A DNA stretch of 64,000 nucleotides from Methylocaldum sp002005105 (GCF_051027545.1 NZ_CP194902.1:4588001-4652000); one strand, 5' to 3'. Shown: positions 25,721 through 35,216, counted from the stretch's first letter. A program made the numbers and translations. Notes: generated from the sequence alone by a model not told the origin.

Positions 25721-26505
25721 TGAGCGCTCCTTGTTGTAAAACCGTAGAAGCTTAATGACTCAGAGCCTGTTTTTCAAGCTGAAAGGATCTATATTCGGTC
25801 TGCGTGCCTGCGCTTATCAAAAAGTTATAAGAATATTCTAGAGTCTTACTCAACATTCTCGGTCTATTGGATTAAGCTCCCACAACTTTTTACAACCAGC
25901 CCAGAATTTCGCTCATAGAAAATTGCTATTCACTGGATGAGACTCTCTGGTGGTTCAGTAAACCGAAAGCCTCAGGTAACATCCCCCGATATTGCCCAAT
26001 GGACATGGGCAAGAGACGTTTCGCTATTTTTCTAAAGCCTTTTAGCGCGACATTACAGCTTTTTACCCCAACGCTTAATCTTTATGCTCGAAAAATGCGA
26101 TTGGATGGAGCCGAGGCATGATCAAACTTGTTGAGCTACGATATTTCGCCTGCCTGCCTATACTTCACCGCCTAATCTGAGCGATCGTGCATCTGCATTT
26201 CCATAGCAGAGGTAGTCGTGCATGAACTGCGTTCAAGCGGAAAACGCCCCTCCCGAATGACGAAAGCTATTCTTTCTCTATTTGGCGAATTTGATTGCCG
26301 ATGCTGAACCTGAGCCGACGCGCACGGGCGCATTCGCTAGTGCCCGCTCCCGCTCGAACACACCAGTTGCCTACCGGCAGCACACCGATAGCCTTTGGCC
26401 GTCTCATCTATGAAAGAAGGATCACGCACGAATTAGCGCAACCCGTATCGGAAGGTGTCCTAAACAAAGCACATGCTCTTTTCGCGTCGGCGACGGAGAA
26501 AATCT
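25721..26505. other. 785-base AT-rich intergenic region upstream of kup
   Basis: This is the longest gene-free stretch of ordinary (non-repeat) sequence in the window, between divergent tpiA and kup. It is visibly richer in A and T than its surroundings up to about 26280. It must hold promoters for both genes. I found no convincing protein-coding frame, tRNA, or repeat pair, and no riboswitch class that I recognise by eye. Confidence 0.4.
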
Positions 26506-28392
26506 ATGAATTCGGCAACCCTAGCCCCATCTCAATCGCGAGAACAAAAAAGTTTGGTGATCGCCGCGCTGGGCATCGTATTCGGCGATATCGGTACCAG
26601 CCCGCTTTATACACTTAAAGAGTGCTTCGGCGGCATTCTGGCGCTAGAACCAACGCCGGCAAATGTCCTCGGCATCTTGTCGCTTATTTTCTGGGCCATT
26701 CTGATCGTCATATCGTTGAAGTACGTCATCTTCATCATGCGAGCGGATAACAAAGGCGAAGGCGGTATCATGGCCCTGATATCCCTTGTCCAGCAGAAGG
26801 CGGAAATAAGTACCCGCTTCCGATTTTTACTGATCGGGCTCGGATTGATAGGCGCATCGCTATTTTACGGCGATGGGATGATCACGCCGGCCATCTCGGT
26901 CTTGAGTGCAGTCGAAGGACTCAAAGTCCTTCAGCCGGAGCTTCATTCCTATGTGGTTCCGATTTCTCTTGCAGTCCTAATAGGGCTTTTCACTTTTCAA
27001 CGAAAAGGGACCGCGGGCGTCGGTGCGCTATTCGGGCCGATTATGGCAATTTGGTTCTGTAGTCTCGCAGTTTTTGGCACGCTCAGTTTGATAAAAAGTC
27101 CAGCCGTTTTAGCTGCCGTGAATCCGGTACATGCCTTTCACTTCTTTGCAGCGCATGGCTGGCCTTCCGTTTTGATCTTGGGAGCGGTGGTGCTGGCCGT
27201 TACCGGCGGCGAAGCATTGTATGCGGATATGGGACATTTCGGCCGCGAACCGATTCGCAAGGCATGGTTTCTGTTCGTCCTTCCGTCACTGATGCTGAAC
27301 TACTTCGGCCAGGGGGCTCTTCTCATCCAAAATCCGTCGGCGGTTCAAAATCCGTTCTATTTCCTTGTTCCTGGCGGGGCGCTGGTTTTCATGATCGGCC
27401 TAGCTACGATAGCCACAATTGTCGCTTCCCAAGCGGTAATTTCTGGAACCTTTTCCCTTACGTCTCAAGCGATTCAGTTGGGCTTCTGCCCTAGGCTCGG
27501 CATTCAATACACCTCTGAAGAGGAAAAGGGTCAGATCTACATTCCTTGGATCAACTGGGCATTGATGGTCGCTATCATCGGATTGGTTCTAGGGTTTCAG
27601 TCTTCATCCAACTTAGCGGCCGCTTACGGCATCGCCGTCACCGGCACGATGGCCATCGATACGATTTTGGCTTTCGTCGTGGTGTACAGCTTATGGAAGT
27701 GGAATCCGATCATTAGCGGCATGCTGGCTTTTGGATTCCTTACCGTCGACTTGGCCTTCTTGGTCGCTAATGCAGCGAAAATTTTTGAAGGCGGATGGTT
27801 CCCGTTAGTCATCGGGCTTATCGCCTTTACGCTCCTGACGACATGGAAACGCGGCCGCGATCTTCTCCGGGAGAGCCTACGCGAAGACTCGGTACAAGTT
27901 GATCAATTCTTAGCCGAAATCGTCAATAATCCTCCGTTGCGCGTCGCCGGCACGGCCGTATTCATGACGAGCAGCCGCGAAGGCATTCCACCCGCGTTGC
28001 TGCATAACCTAAAACACAACAAGGTACTGCACGAGACTGTCGTGCTTATGACTGTCACTACCGAAAACGTTCCCCGCGTAGCTCCCGAAAAACGCCGCGA
28101 AATCCGCCGCCTCGGCGCAGGCTTTTTTAGAATCAATCTACATTATGGATTCATGGAAGCGGCCAATATCCCACGAGTCCTTAAATCAAGCAGTCGAGAT
28201 TTTGACATTGATATCTCGGATACGACCTTTTTCCTCAGCCGCGAAACCATTATTCCCAGCACGGTTCCGAAAATGCCGCTTTGGCGCCTGAAGCTGTTCA
28301 TCGGCATGTCCCGCAATACGAGCAGTGCTGTAAGTTTTTTCCGGATTCCGCCCGATCGCGTCGTTGAACTGGGCGTACAACGCATGCTGTAA
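26506..28392 (+). CDS. kup: KUP family potassium uptake protein
   Basis: A 628-residue inner-membrane potassium transporter, probably a proton symporter. The family signature GIVFGDIGTSPLYTLKECF lies near residue 23. About twelve hydrophobic helices follow (to about residue 450), then a hydrophilic C-terminal domain that ends FRIPPDRVVELGVQRML. I use the ATG at 26506, which has GGAG upstream, not an earlier in-frame ATG at 26473. It is followed 33 bases later by uppP on the same strand. Confidence 0.95.
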   Translation: MNSATLAPSQSREQKSLVIAALGIVFGDIGTSPLYTLKECFGGILALEPTPANVLGILSLIFWAILIVISLKYVIFIMRADNKGEGGIMALISLVQQKAEISTRFRFLLIGLGLIGASLFYGDGMITPAISVLSAVEGLKVLQPELHSYVVPISLAVLIGLFTFQRKGTAGVGALFGPIMAIWFCSLAVFGTLSLIKSPAVLAAVNPVHAFHFFAAHGWPSVLILGAVVLAVTGGEALYADMGHFGREPIRKAWFLFVLPSLMLNYFGQGALLIQNPSAVQNPFYFLVPGGALVFMIGLATIATIVASQAVISGTFSLTSQAIQLGFCPRLGIQYTSEEEKGQIYIPWINWALMVAIIGLVLGFQSSSNLAAAYGIAVTGTMAIDTILAFVVVYSLWKWNPIISGMLAFGFLTVDLAFLVANAAKIFEGGWFPLVIGLIAFTLLTTWKRGRDLLRESLREDSVQVDQFLAEIVNNPPLRVAGTAVFMTSSREGIPPALLHNLKHNKVLHETVVLMTVTTENVPRVAPEKRREIRRLGAGFFRINLHYGFMEAANIPRVLKSSSRDFDIDISDTTFFLSRETIIPSTVPKMPLWRLKLFIGMSRNTSSAVSFFRIPPDRVVELGVQRML

Positions 28393-28425
28393 TTGAGTTT
28401 TAAGCATTTTTACTTAAGGAAGTTT

Positions 28426-29250
28426 ATGGACATTCCCCTTTATTTGAAGGCAATCGTGCTTGGTATTTTGGAGGGAGCCACCGAGTTTCTTCCGATCTCC
28501 AGTACCGGTCATTTAATCATTGCCAATGATCTATTGTCTTTCACCGGGGAACGGGCGAAAACGTTCGACATATTTATTCAGCTTGGGGCGATTTGTGCCA
28601 TCGTTTGGCATTACCGGCAGCGCATTACTCGCGTGTCCGGGTCGCTATTCTCGGATCCAGCCGCATTCCGTTTCGCGCTTAATGTCTTGATCGGGTTTCT
28701 GCCGGCAGCTCTACTCGGTCTTTTTCTTCACAAAACCATCAAGACTCAGCTCTTCAACCCGATTACCGTAGCCGGGGCGCTGATACTCGGCGGCCTCGTG
28801 ATTCTGTTGATCGAAAGCCGGCGCCGGACTCATCATGTCGAGCACGTCGACGAGTTGACCTGGCATGTGGCGCTCAAAGTGGGCTTAGCTCAAAGCCTTG
28901 CCTTGTTTCCGGGCGTATCTCGAGCGGGCGCGACGATCATGGGTGGGTTGCTGAGCGGCATGTCACGGTCAGTTGCGACGGAGTTCTCGTTCTTTCTCGC
29001 TATTCCGACGATGTTCGCCGCCACTTTCTACGACCTGTACAAGAATCTCGATATCATGAGACCTGAAGACCTGGAGATGTTGGCAGCCGGTTTCGTTGCG
29101 GCTTTTTTCAGCGCTTGGCTGGTTATTCGAGCGTTGCTGGCATTCGTCGCCCGACACAGTTTCAAAGCGTTTGCCTGGTATCGAATACTGTTCGGCTCAT
29201 TAGTATTGGTCTATTTTCTGTCGACGACCGGACTCACTGTTTCGCTCTGA
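28426..29250 (+). CDS. uppP: Undecaprenyl-diphosphatase (first copy)
   Basis: A 274-residue BacA-type membrane phosphatase that recycles undecaprenyl pyrophosphate for peptidoglycan and polysaccharide synthesis. The two signature regions are LEGATEFLPISSTGHLI (residues about 16-32) and FPGVSRAGATIMGGLLSGMS. About seven or eight membrane helices are present. TAAGGAAG precedes the ATG at 28426. A second, different copy lies at 48896-49699. Confidence 0.95.
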   Translation: MDIPLYLKAIVLGILEGATEFLPISSTGHLIIANDLLSFTGERAKTFDIFIQLGAICAIVWHYRQRITRVSGSLFSDPAAFRFALNVLIGFLPAALLGLFLHKTIKTQLFNPITVAGALILGGLVILLIESRRRTHHVEHVDELTWHVALKVGLAQSLALFPGVSRAGATIMGGLLSGMSRSVATEFSFFLAIPTMFAATFYDLYKNLDIMRPEDLEMLAAGFVAAFFSAWLVIRALLAFVARHSFKAFAWYRILFGSLVLVYFLSTTGLTVSL

Positions 29251-29282
29251 TTCAACGATTTCATTGCCCGGTTTCCAGCCAG

Positions 29283-30401
29283 ATGCACCCCGAATTTCCA
29301 TTGTCCCCGGACTTAATCTATTTGAATCATGCGGCCGTGGCACCTTGGCCTTTGCGGACGGCCCTGGCGGTAAGCCAGTTCGCAGAGGAAAACGCCCGAT
29401 ACGGTGCGTCCCGTTACTTGGAATGGGTGAAACAAGAAGATTTATTGCGGGAACAGTTAAGGGACTTGCTCAATGCGCCGTCCACGGACGATATCGCTTT
29501 AGTCAAGAACACTTCCGAGGCGATCTCGCTCGTGGCTTTTGGACTCGACTGGCAACCCGGCGACAATATCGTCTCCAGCAACGAGGAGTTCCCGTCAAAT
29601 CGAATTCCGTGGCAAGCACTAAGCGATCGAGGAGTGGAGCTCAAAGAGGCAGATCTAAATGCCGCTCGCACGCCTGAAGATGCCTTGTTTGAGCTAGCCG
29701 ACGAACACACAAAGCTTATCACCGTCAGTTCTGTTCAATACGCTTCGGGGTTACGCCTCGATATGGACAAAATCGGCCGGTTCTGCCGCGACCAAGGGAT
29801 TTTATTTTGCATTGACGCCATTCAAAGCTTAGGGGCATTGCGTTTCGACGTACAAAGGTGCCACGCAGATTTTGTCATGGCTGATGGTCATAAGTGGATG
29901 TTCGGACCGGAAGGGCTAGGTGTTTTTTATACCTCGCCGCGTGCGAGAGGCTTGCTGGGTCTAATGCAATACGGCTGGCACATGGTTGAGAACGCTGGGG
30001 ATTACGATAACCGGTCTTGGCTTCCGGCACGGAACGCCCGTCGCTTCGAATGCGGCAGCCCCAATATGCTGGGAATACATGCGCTGTCCGCCAGCCTCTC
30101 GCTGATATTGGAAACCGGCATAGAAAGAATTGAAACCTTACTGTTGGAGCGAACCGCTTACTTGGTCGAAACGATCATGAATCACCCGGCACTGGAACTC
30201 CTCTCATCCAGCGTTTCCGAACGTCGTTCAGGCATCGTGCTGTTCCGCCACCGATCTCTGGAAAACCAACGGCTTTATCAGCACCTGAATCAAAATAGCG
30301 TTGTCTGTGCATTGCGGGGCGGCGGCATCCGTTTCTCGCCCCATTTCTATACGCCCCTAGATGCGCTCGAACGAGCGGTCGATATCGTGCTACGCGCTTA
30401 G
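29283..30401 (+). CDS. Class V aminotransferase family protein
   Basis: A 372-residue PLP enzyme of fold type I. It begins YLNHAAVAPWP, typical of the cysteine desulfurase/isopenicillin-N-epimerase-like group. The PLP lysine lies in ADGHKWMFGPEGLG; the aspartate that binds the pyridine nitrogen is in FCIDAIQSLG. It lacks the active cysteine loop that would identify it as IscS or SufS, so desulfurase activity is doubtful and the substrate is unknown. I start at the ATG at 29283, after uppP ends. Its end overlaps that of tatD (convergent) by four bases. Confidence 0.8.
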   Translation: MHPEFPLSPDLIYLNHAAVAPWPLRTALAVSQFAEENARYGASRYLEWVKQEDLLREQLRDLLNAPSTDDIALVKNTSEAISLVAFGLDWQPGDNIVSSNEEFPSNRIPWQALSDRGVELKEADLNAARTPEDALFELADEHTKLITVSSVQYASGLRLDMDKIGRFCRDQGILFCIDAIQSLGALRFDVQRCHADFVMADGHKWMFGPEGLGVFYTSPRARGLLGLMQYGWHMVENAGDYDNRSWLPARNARRFECGSPNMLGIHALSASLSLILETGIERIETLLLERTAYLVETIMNHPALELLSSSVSERRSGIVLFRHRSLENQRLYQHLNQNSVVCALRGGGIRFSPHFYTPLDALERAVDIVLRA

Positions 30402-31177
30402 GCTCGAGCTCCTGGAAACAACCGATAGAAGTTGTCCGAGCTGAGCTCTGCAACGCGCTCGATAGAAATTCCTTTCAGTTCTGCGACACACTGCGCCACG
30501 TGTCTTACATAAAAAGGATAATTCGGTTTTCCACGAAACGGGATCGGAGCAAGGTATGGCGAATCCGTTTCGATCAAGAAACGATCTTCCGGAATCATTC
30601 TGGCGACCTCTTGTATCGATTGAGCGTTCCGGAAAGTGACGATCCCCGAGAATGAGATAAAAAACCCCAGATCCAGGACCTGCCGCGCCGTCTCCCAATC
30701 CTCGGTAAAACAATGGAACACACCACTGACTTGATCTGCCCCCTCTTCCTTCAGCACCTTGATTGTGTCGTCCTTGGCTTCACGCGAGTGAATAATTAAC
30801 GGCTTACCAACGATTTTGGCGGCTCGGATGTGTTGCCGAAACCGCTCACGCTGCCAGTCCAGGCTGCCCGAACTCCGGTAGTAGTCCAAACCGGTCTCAC
30901 CGATAGCGACCACCTTGTCATTTTCCGCGAGGACGACAAGCTCTTCGACACTCGGCTCTCTTGAAACCTGCTCGTTAGGATGGACACCAACCGATACTGA
31001 GACATCGTCGTATCCATCCACCAAACGGCGCATTTCGGAGTAGCTGTCAAGATCGATGGATACACACAGCATGTGTTCGATCTGCTGCGCTCGCGCTTCT
31101 CTCATAAACGAAGCGAATTCACCCTCAAAAGGCGTTAAATCCAGGCGATCAAGATGGCAATGAGAATCTATGAACAT
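30398..31177 (-). CDS. TatD family metal-dependent hydrolase / DNase
   Basis: A 259-residue TIM-barrel hydrolase. Metal-binding motifs are DSHCHLD at the start, IGETGLDYYR (glutamate), IHSREA, FHCFTE and ETDSPYLAP. Members of the family act as 3'-5' exonucleases or deoxyribonucleases; the E. coli paralogues TatD, YcfH and YjjV cannot be told apart by eye, although the length fits YcfH. I start at the ATG at 31177, which begins directly with the metal motif; an upstream start at 31219 is possible. The gene lies downstream of the pmo terminator and ends convergent with the aminotransferase gene. Confidence 0.9.
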   Translation of the reverse strand: MFIDSHCHLDRLDLTPFEGEFASFMREARAQQIEHMLCVSIDLDSYSEMRRLVDGYDDVSVSVGVHPNEQVSREPSVEELVVLAENDKVVAIGETGLDYYRSSGSLDWQRERFRQHIRAAKIVGKPLIIHSREAKDDTIKVLKEEGADQVSGVFHCFTEDWETARQVLDLGFFISFSGIVTFRNAQSIQEVARMIPEDRFLIETDSPYLAPIPFRGKPNYPFYVRHVAQCVAELKGISIERVAELSSDNFYRLFPGARA

Positions 31178-31295
31178 AAGGGAAATACTGCGCCCTCTTA
31201 AGAAATGGACGAACGTCAACCAAGTTAGCTATCTCTGTTCTCTAGACAGCGCATGTTTGGTCTAGATCCGAGTCTATCTGATACCTGATCAATAG

Positions 31296-31329
31296 AAAAA
31301 AGCCCTCCTTCAGAGAAGGAGGGCTTTTC
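31296..31329 (-). terminator. Terminator of the pmoCAB operon
   Basis: A perfect ten-base stem AGCCCTCCTT / AAGGAGGGCT (31301-31310 and 31316-31325), flanked by an A-run on the left that becomes a T-run on the minus strand, and by TTTT on the right. It can work in either direction. A second strong hairpin, GGGCGCCGGG-ACC-CGGCGCCC at 31359-31379, sits immediately after the pmoB stop and may protect the mRNA end. Confidence 0.9.
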
Positions 31330-31387
31330 AGTGCCGACCGTCGGTCGTAAAGCCTTGAGGGCGCCGGGACCCGGCGCCCCCTTGGTC

Positions 31388-32632
31388 TTACATGAAGGAC
31401 GGGATCAGCGGAGCGTCGATCTGGGTGACCTGACGGCCGCCCGCATCGTCAAAGAAGAACAACAGACCGGCAAAGCGGCTGTCCGGATCGTAGATGATGT
31501 CGGACAAACGATAGACTTCCCACGCCGCATCGCTGGCGGTAACGTCAATCGTCCGCGTCTCACCCGGCTGCAGCGGGCTGTTGTCGCTCACTTCAAGCCC
31601 ATCGTCCGCCAACAGGTCTTCCGGATAACCGGTGGTGTCGCGGTAGACATCGCTGTCCAGGAAACGCACCGACGCGGTGTAGAACTCACCCAACCGCACC
31701 GGCTTGTTGCCGTTGTTGGTGACGGTGAGCTTCATGCGCATCGCACGGCCCGGTACCCGGTAGGTGGCGTCGGCAACCTTCACCGAAATCGTCGACTTCG
31801 GCATTTCGATCGGCTGAATGCCTCTCATGGTGCCGGCCTGCAACGGAATGGTGATCGGGTATTTGCTGTTGGCGCTCGACATCGCGAAGATCACGATCAG
31901 GATCGTCGCCGCGGCAAAGCCCATCGCCACTTTCTTGTCACCCGCCGAGACCAGCTCGTCCGCACGGCCCGCTTCCACCATCAGGTAGCGCGGCAAGAAG
32001 GCCGGACGACGGACCCAGTACACGATCCAGGCGACGCCAATGGCGTACCAGAAGAAGTGCCAGAAGTAGGTGTTGCCTTCGTTGTAGGTCTCCAGATCCA
32101 CGGTCTGACCGGTCAGGGTGGTCACCGGGTTCTTGAATTCGCTCATGGAGCCTTCGATCGTGATCCACTTGCCGGGGCCGATGATCGGACCACCGCCTTC
32201 GACGTTCATCATGGTGTGCACGTGCCAGTCACCCGGACGGCGCGCTTTCAACACAACTTTGAACTCGTAGGTCTTGCCGATCTCCAAGCGCACCGAACGC
32301 GGCACCAACTGGCCACCGATGTACGATTCTTTGCGGATGAAGACCGGACCCGGAATACCGATGTTCAAGAACGCGGTATCGGGCTCGGCGACCGTTTCCG
32401 GCCAGCCTTCGAACACGTGGAATTTACCGGTGATTTCGACGGTGTCGTTGACCTTCACCTTCTCTTTCGACCAGTTCAGATCGTACCAGTGGATGGTACG
32501 CATACGCATGAACGCCGCCTGCGATTTCTCACCGTGGGCCGAGGCGCTCGGCGCGTAGAAGCTGGTCGCGGCAAACGTGGCCAGCAAACCGACCATGGAC
32601 CACTTGGCGATCCTGTCTTTGAGTAGTTTCAT
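31388..32632 (-). CDS. pmoB: Particulate methane monooxygenase subunit B
   Basis: 414 residues, the same length as the M. capsulatus protein and closely similar throughout. A cleaved signal (APSASA, before His33) exposes a periplasmic cupredoxin domain; a second cupredoxin domain follows two membrane helices (about 185-205 and 235-253). The copper ligands are present: His33 at the mature N-terminus, His137 and His139 (GDWHVHTM), and the bis-histidine pair His48 and His72. Together with PmoA and PmoC it oxidises methane to methanol in intracytoplasmic membranes. I use the ATG at 32632, preceded by GAGGAAG, not an earlier in-frame codon. Last gene of pmoCAB. Confidence 0.99.
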   Translation of the reverse strand: MKLLKDRIAKWSMVGLLATFAATSFYAPSASAHGEKSQAAFMRMRTIHWYDLNWSKEKVKVNDTVEITGKFHVFEGWPETVAEPDTAFLNIGIPGPVFIRKESYIGGQLVPRSVRLEIGKTYEFKVVLKARRPGDWHVHTMMNVEGGGPIIGPGKWITIEGSMSEFKNPVTTLTGQTVDLETYNEGNTYFWHFFWYAIGVAWIVYWVRRPAFLPRYLMVEAGRADELVSAGDKKVAMGFAAATILIVIFAMSSANSKYPITIPLQAGTMRGIQPIEMPKSTISVKVADATYRVPGRAMRMKLTVTNNGNKPVRLGEFYTASVRFLDSDVYRDTTGYPEDLLADDGLEVSDNSPLQPGETRTIDVTASDAAWEVYRLSDIIYDPDSRFAGLLFFFDDAGGRQVTQIDAPLIPSFM

Positions 32633-32742
32633 AGGTTCTTCCTCTCTCGAGTCTATTCTGTTGTACCCGCCTCTCAAGCCCCCGCGTCAGGGCGCTTCAA
32701 AGGCTGGGTGCGTTTTGCTTGTACGTCCGATTCCGGTCCCGA

Positions 32743-33486
32743 TTAGGTCTGCTTCAAGAACCGAATGGTCGAGAACCAACGGCCCACAAAGTGCCACATG
32801 AAGTAGATCAGGATCGACATGAACGCCGAGAAGAAAGCCGATACCGGCGCTACGTCCTTACCGAAGGTACGCAGGGTGCCTTTTTCAACCATGCGGATGT
32901 ACTCGGGGGTACCGGTACGGACATAGTTGTAACCCTGAATGTCGGCAATCGACATCAGCATGCCGTTGTATTCCACCGGCACGTGCAGCGGCGCAATCAT
33001 CGGCCAGTTGCCCGGATAGAACACCAGACCCCACGCCATACCGCCCACGATCGCCGTGAACAGGTAGCTGCCCGAAAGCATCAGGAAGGTGTCGAGCAAA
33101 ATCGCACCCGGAACCAGAACCGCCGGGAATACGAAGTTGATGGGGAAGTAGGTCCAGCCCCAGAAGTTGAAGTAGCGGTTGACCCATTCACCAAACAGCA
33201 ACGCCAACACCGCGATGGTCGCGCCCCAGGGGTTGCGGAACTTTTCCCAGGCCCACGCCTGGATCGCCGCCGGGAAGGTCACCAACACGATCGGGGTCAC
33301 CGTGACCCACAGACGACGGTCTTTCCAGTCCGACCAGAAGTCCCAGTCACCCATGGTCAACATGGCGTGAATGTGATACGAACCACACACTACAAAGAAG
33401 AAAATGAAGATCCCCAGGTAGTCAATGGTCCTGGAGACTTGCACTGCTTCGGCATGAGACCGAACCGCAGATTGAAGTGCGCTCAT
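32743..33486 (-). CDS. pmoA: Particulate methane monooxygenase subunit A
   Basis: 247 residues, identical in length to the M. capsulatus protein, with about seven membrane helices. Regions used for standard pmoA probes are visible: GDWDFWSDWKDRR near residue 46 and FWGWTYFPINFVFP near 108, and the C-terminus FVGRWFSTIRFLKQ. It contacts PmoC and lines the membrane part of the enzyme. The sequence is of PmoA type rather than AmoA and appears type Ib. GGAGGTAA lies upstream of the ATG. It is separated from pmoC by 136 bases that contain a strong hairpin. Confidence 0.99.
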   Translation of the reverse strand: MSALQSAVRSHAEAVQVSRTIDYLGIFIFFFVVCGSYHIHAMLTMGDWDFWSDWKDRRLWVTVTPIVLVTFPAAIQAWAWEKFRNPWGATIAVLALLFGEWVNRYFNFWGWTYFPINFVFPAVLVPGAILLDTFLMLSGSYLFTAIVGGMAWGLVFYPGNWPMIAPLHVPVEYNGMLMSIADIQGYNYVRTGTPEYIRMVEKGTLRTFGKDVAPVSAFFSAFMSILIYFMWHFVGRWFSTIRFLKQT

Positions 33487-33521
33487 GAGTTACCTCCAAA
33501 AGTTCATTTATTGTCGTTTTA

Positions 33522-33546
33522 GATGACCGCCCGCCGGGTGGTCATC
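33522..33546 (-). promoter_or_regulatory. Strong hairpin between pmoC and pmoA
   Basis: GATGACCGCCC and GGGTGGTCATC form an 11-base-pair stem with one G-U pair and a three-base loop, in the pmoC-pmoA leader. No T-run follows in the transcribed direction, so it is unlikely to be a complete terminator. A role in mRNA stability or processing is the more likely reading. Confidence 0.65.
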
Positions 33547-33622
33547 GTCACGTCCAGTGCCGGTCGCAGCGGCCGCGCCGATCGGTGGTTACCGTCGCCG
33601 CCCCGCCGCAACCCATCCAAAC

Positions 33623-34408
33623 TTATTTCGCGATCAGACCTTGATCCACCGCTTCACAGATTTCCTTGCCCATCAGGTTCGAGAAGCTCGCAAACACCTG
33701 CAGCAACACGCCCATGATGGCCAATGCCAGCCAGCCGAAGATCACGAAGCCGTAGTGCAAGGGCGCTACGAACAACTCTTCCATAAACCAGAAGGTGTGA
33801 CCCCATTCGTTCAAGCCAACGTTCGGCAGAATCATGAACGGACCGGTCCACAGAATCAGGTACGCCAGCGACAAGCCTTTCGAAGCCGAAAAGTGCGGCA
33901 GGCGGGTATGCGCATACAGGAACGCGCCACCACCCGTGATGATGTAGATCGGATAGCTCAGGTAGAACTCGATGATGTGCGACGGCGTGAAGTCGGTGTC
34001 GCGAACAATCGTCTGGTGCCAGGTGCCGTCCTGCTCGGTGAAGTAGCTCGCACCCCAGTAAATGGCCCATGCATACGCAAACAGCCAAATCAGGTGCGTC
34101 ATGTTCCGGCGCAGTTCTTCCCGCGGCGCCAGTGCCGCCAGGTTGCGGTCACGGGTCTTCCACAGGTAGCCCCACAGAATCGAGGCGGTGACCACTTCCA
34201 GTACGATTTCGGTGTACAGGAAGTTCATCCAGTACGTCTCGAATTCCGGTGCGAACGAATCCAGACCGGCGGACCAGCCGTAGACCCCTTCATACCACCG
34301 AACCCACATATAAAAGACCGTGTACAGCATGAACGCAAAGGTCAGCCACTTCATGTCCAAAAGCGGCTTGTCTTGCGCTGCTACGCCACCAACTGTTGTT
34401 GCAGCCAT
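33623..34408 (-). CDS. pmoC: Particulate methane monooxygenase subunit C
   Basis: 261 residues with about six membrane helices, close to the M. capsulatus protein. The conserved metal site of the CuC/CuD region is complete: Asp127 and His131 in QDGTWH and His144 in FTPSH. The C-terminus ends CEAVDQGLIAK as in M. capsulatus. I use the ATG at 34408, which has a perfect GGAGGTAAAACT in front; a start nine codons earlier would place that ribosome-binding site inside the gene. First gene of the operon, about 140 bases downstream of a sigma-70-type promoter. Confidence 0.99.
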   Translation of the reverse strand: MAATTVGGVAAQDKPLLDMKWLTFAFMLYTVFYMWVRWYEGVYGWSAGLDSFAPEFETYWMNFLYTEIVLEVVTASILWGYLWKTRDRNLAALAPREELRRNMTHLIWLFAYAWAIYWGASYFTEQDGTWHQTIVRDTDFTPSHIIEFYLSYPIYIITGGGAFLYAHTRLPHFSASKGLSLAYLILWTGPFMILPNVGLNEWGHTFWFMEELFVAPLHYGFVIFGWLALAIMGVLLQVFASFSNLMGKEICEAVDQGLIAK

Positions 34409-34895
34409 AGTTTTACCTCCAAAGTTAGTACTCATTCGCGGTGCGTCGCCGCCCCGCTACCTCGTCGTGCATCCTTGTCTTCTTCATTCTTGCCCCTGGC
34501 CCAAGGGCCCCTGCGACAAAATGCCCCACTCCTAGGGTGCGTTGCAGTCTATCACTCATTCATGCCTTGTCAAGGAACAGTCTATCTATGAAAGAATACA
34601 TATTTACATCGCTAAAAAGCGTCGTTTATAAGCGCAACCCATTGTTTTAATTGGTGACTTAAAAAACCTTTCCAAAGACTTGTCACTCGACGCTTTCAAG
34701 GCGCTCGACTGATTCGAACGTGCCCAAACAGAGGCAACCGCTCATTGCAAACAAACGGACCGGACGATAGTCAGCAGTTCTAGCGGACATCGCATCAGAG
34801 CCCAATGCTCAAAATGCTCAATAGGCAACATGATTCTCAAATGTGCCTCGGCGATGTACGCTAACTTGATGCCCTCTCCGCGAAATAGGCCAGAT
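34409..34895. other. Divergent regulatory region between pmoC and fccA-like gene
   Basis: About 490 bases between divergent genes. The pmo promoter is at 34546-34573 and its roughly 140-base transcribed leader fills the left part. The stretch 34580-34680 is AT-rich. Around 34805-34820 there are two direct AATGCTCA copies. No gene or RNA was recognised, and I could not assign a promoter for the cytochrome gene. Confidence 0.5.
34546..34573 (-). promoter_or_regulatory. Sigma-70-type promoter of pmoCAB
   Basis: On the minus strand a consensus TTGACA (34568-34573) and TAGACT (34546-34551) are separated by 16 bases, 138 bases upstream of the pmoC ATG. A perfect -35 box fits a highly expressed operon and agrees with the sigma-70-like pmo promoter known from M. 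capsulatus. Confidence 0.75.
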
Positions 34896-35216
34896 ATGCG
34901 ACTGACCCGAATTCTGCAAGTGTCGGCATACGCCGGTGCGCTCGCACTTTCGATTCCGCAAGCTGCATTCAGCGACAATCTTGAGCGCCCGGGTTTCGCC
35001 CGAATCGCCCTCGCTTGCACCGGTTGCCATGGCGCATCGGGCCAAGGTATAGGCTCGATTCCGGCGATTAGCGGCATCCCCGAATCCGAATTCATCCGCA
35101 CAATGCAGGAATTTAAAACGGGTTACCGCTCAGCCACGGTGATGGACCGCATTGCAAGGGGATATCAATATCAAGATTTCCTAGAGTTAGCCCGGTTCTT
35201 CAAAAATCATCGCTAG
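34896..35216 (+). CDS. Small periplasmic cytochrome c, FccA-like
   Basis: A 106-residue exported monohaem cytochrome. Residues 1-27 form a signal peptide (ILQVSAYAGALALSI...AAFS). The haem site is CTGCH at residues 41-45. The C-terminal helix with MQEFKTGYRSATVMDRIARG has candidate axial methionines; this arrangement is typical of class I c-type cytochromes such as c553/c4 halves and FccA. The next gene, eight bases on, encodes an FccB-like flavoprotein, so the pair probably forms a flavocytochrome c. I choose the ATG at 34896 because it begins the signal peptide; the ribosome-binding site is weak and an ATG at 34854 is an alternative. Confidence 0.8.
   Translation: MRLTRILQVSAYAGALALSIPQAAFSDNLERPGFARIALACTGCHGASGQGIGSIPAISGIPESEFIRTMQEFKTGYRSATVMDRIARGYQYQDFLELARFFKNHR

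Noticed and set aside
31296..31379. Hairpins after pmoB as a REP or mobile element
   Set aside because: A T-run beside the stem and the position just after the operon explain them as transcription termination and mRNA protection.
31331..34591. Three long open frames on the plus strand opposite pmoB, pmoA and pmoC
   Set aside because: They lie antisense to strongly supported pmo genes and result from the biased codon use of these highly expressed genes. Their translations are rich in Arg, His and Gln and match no family.
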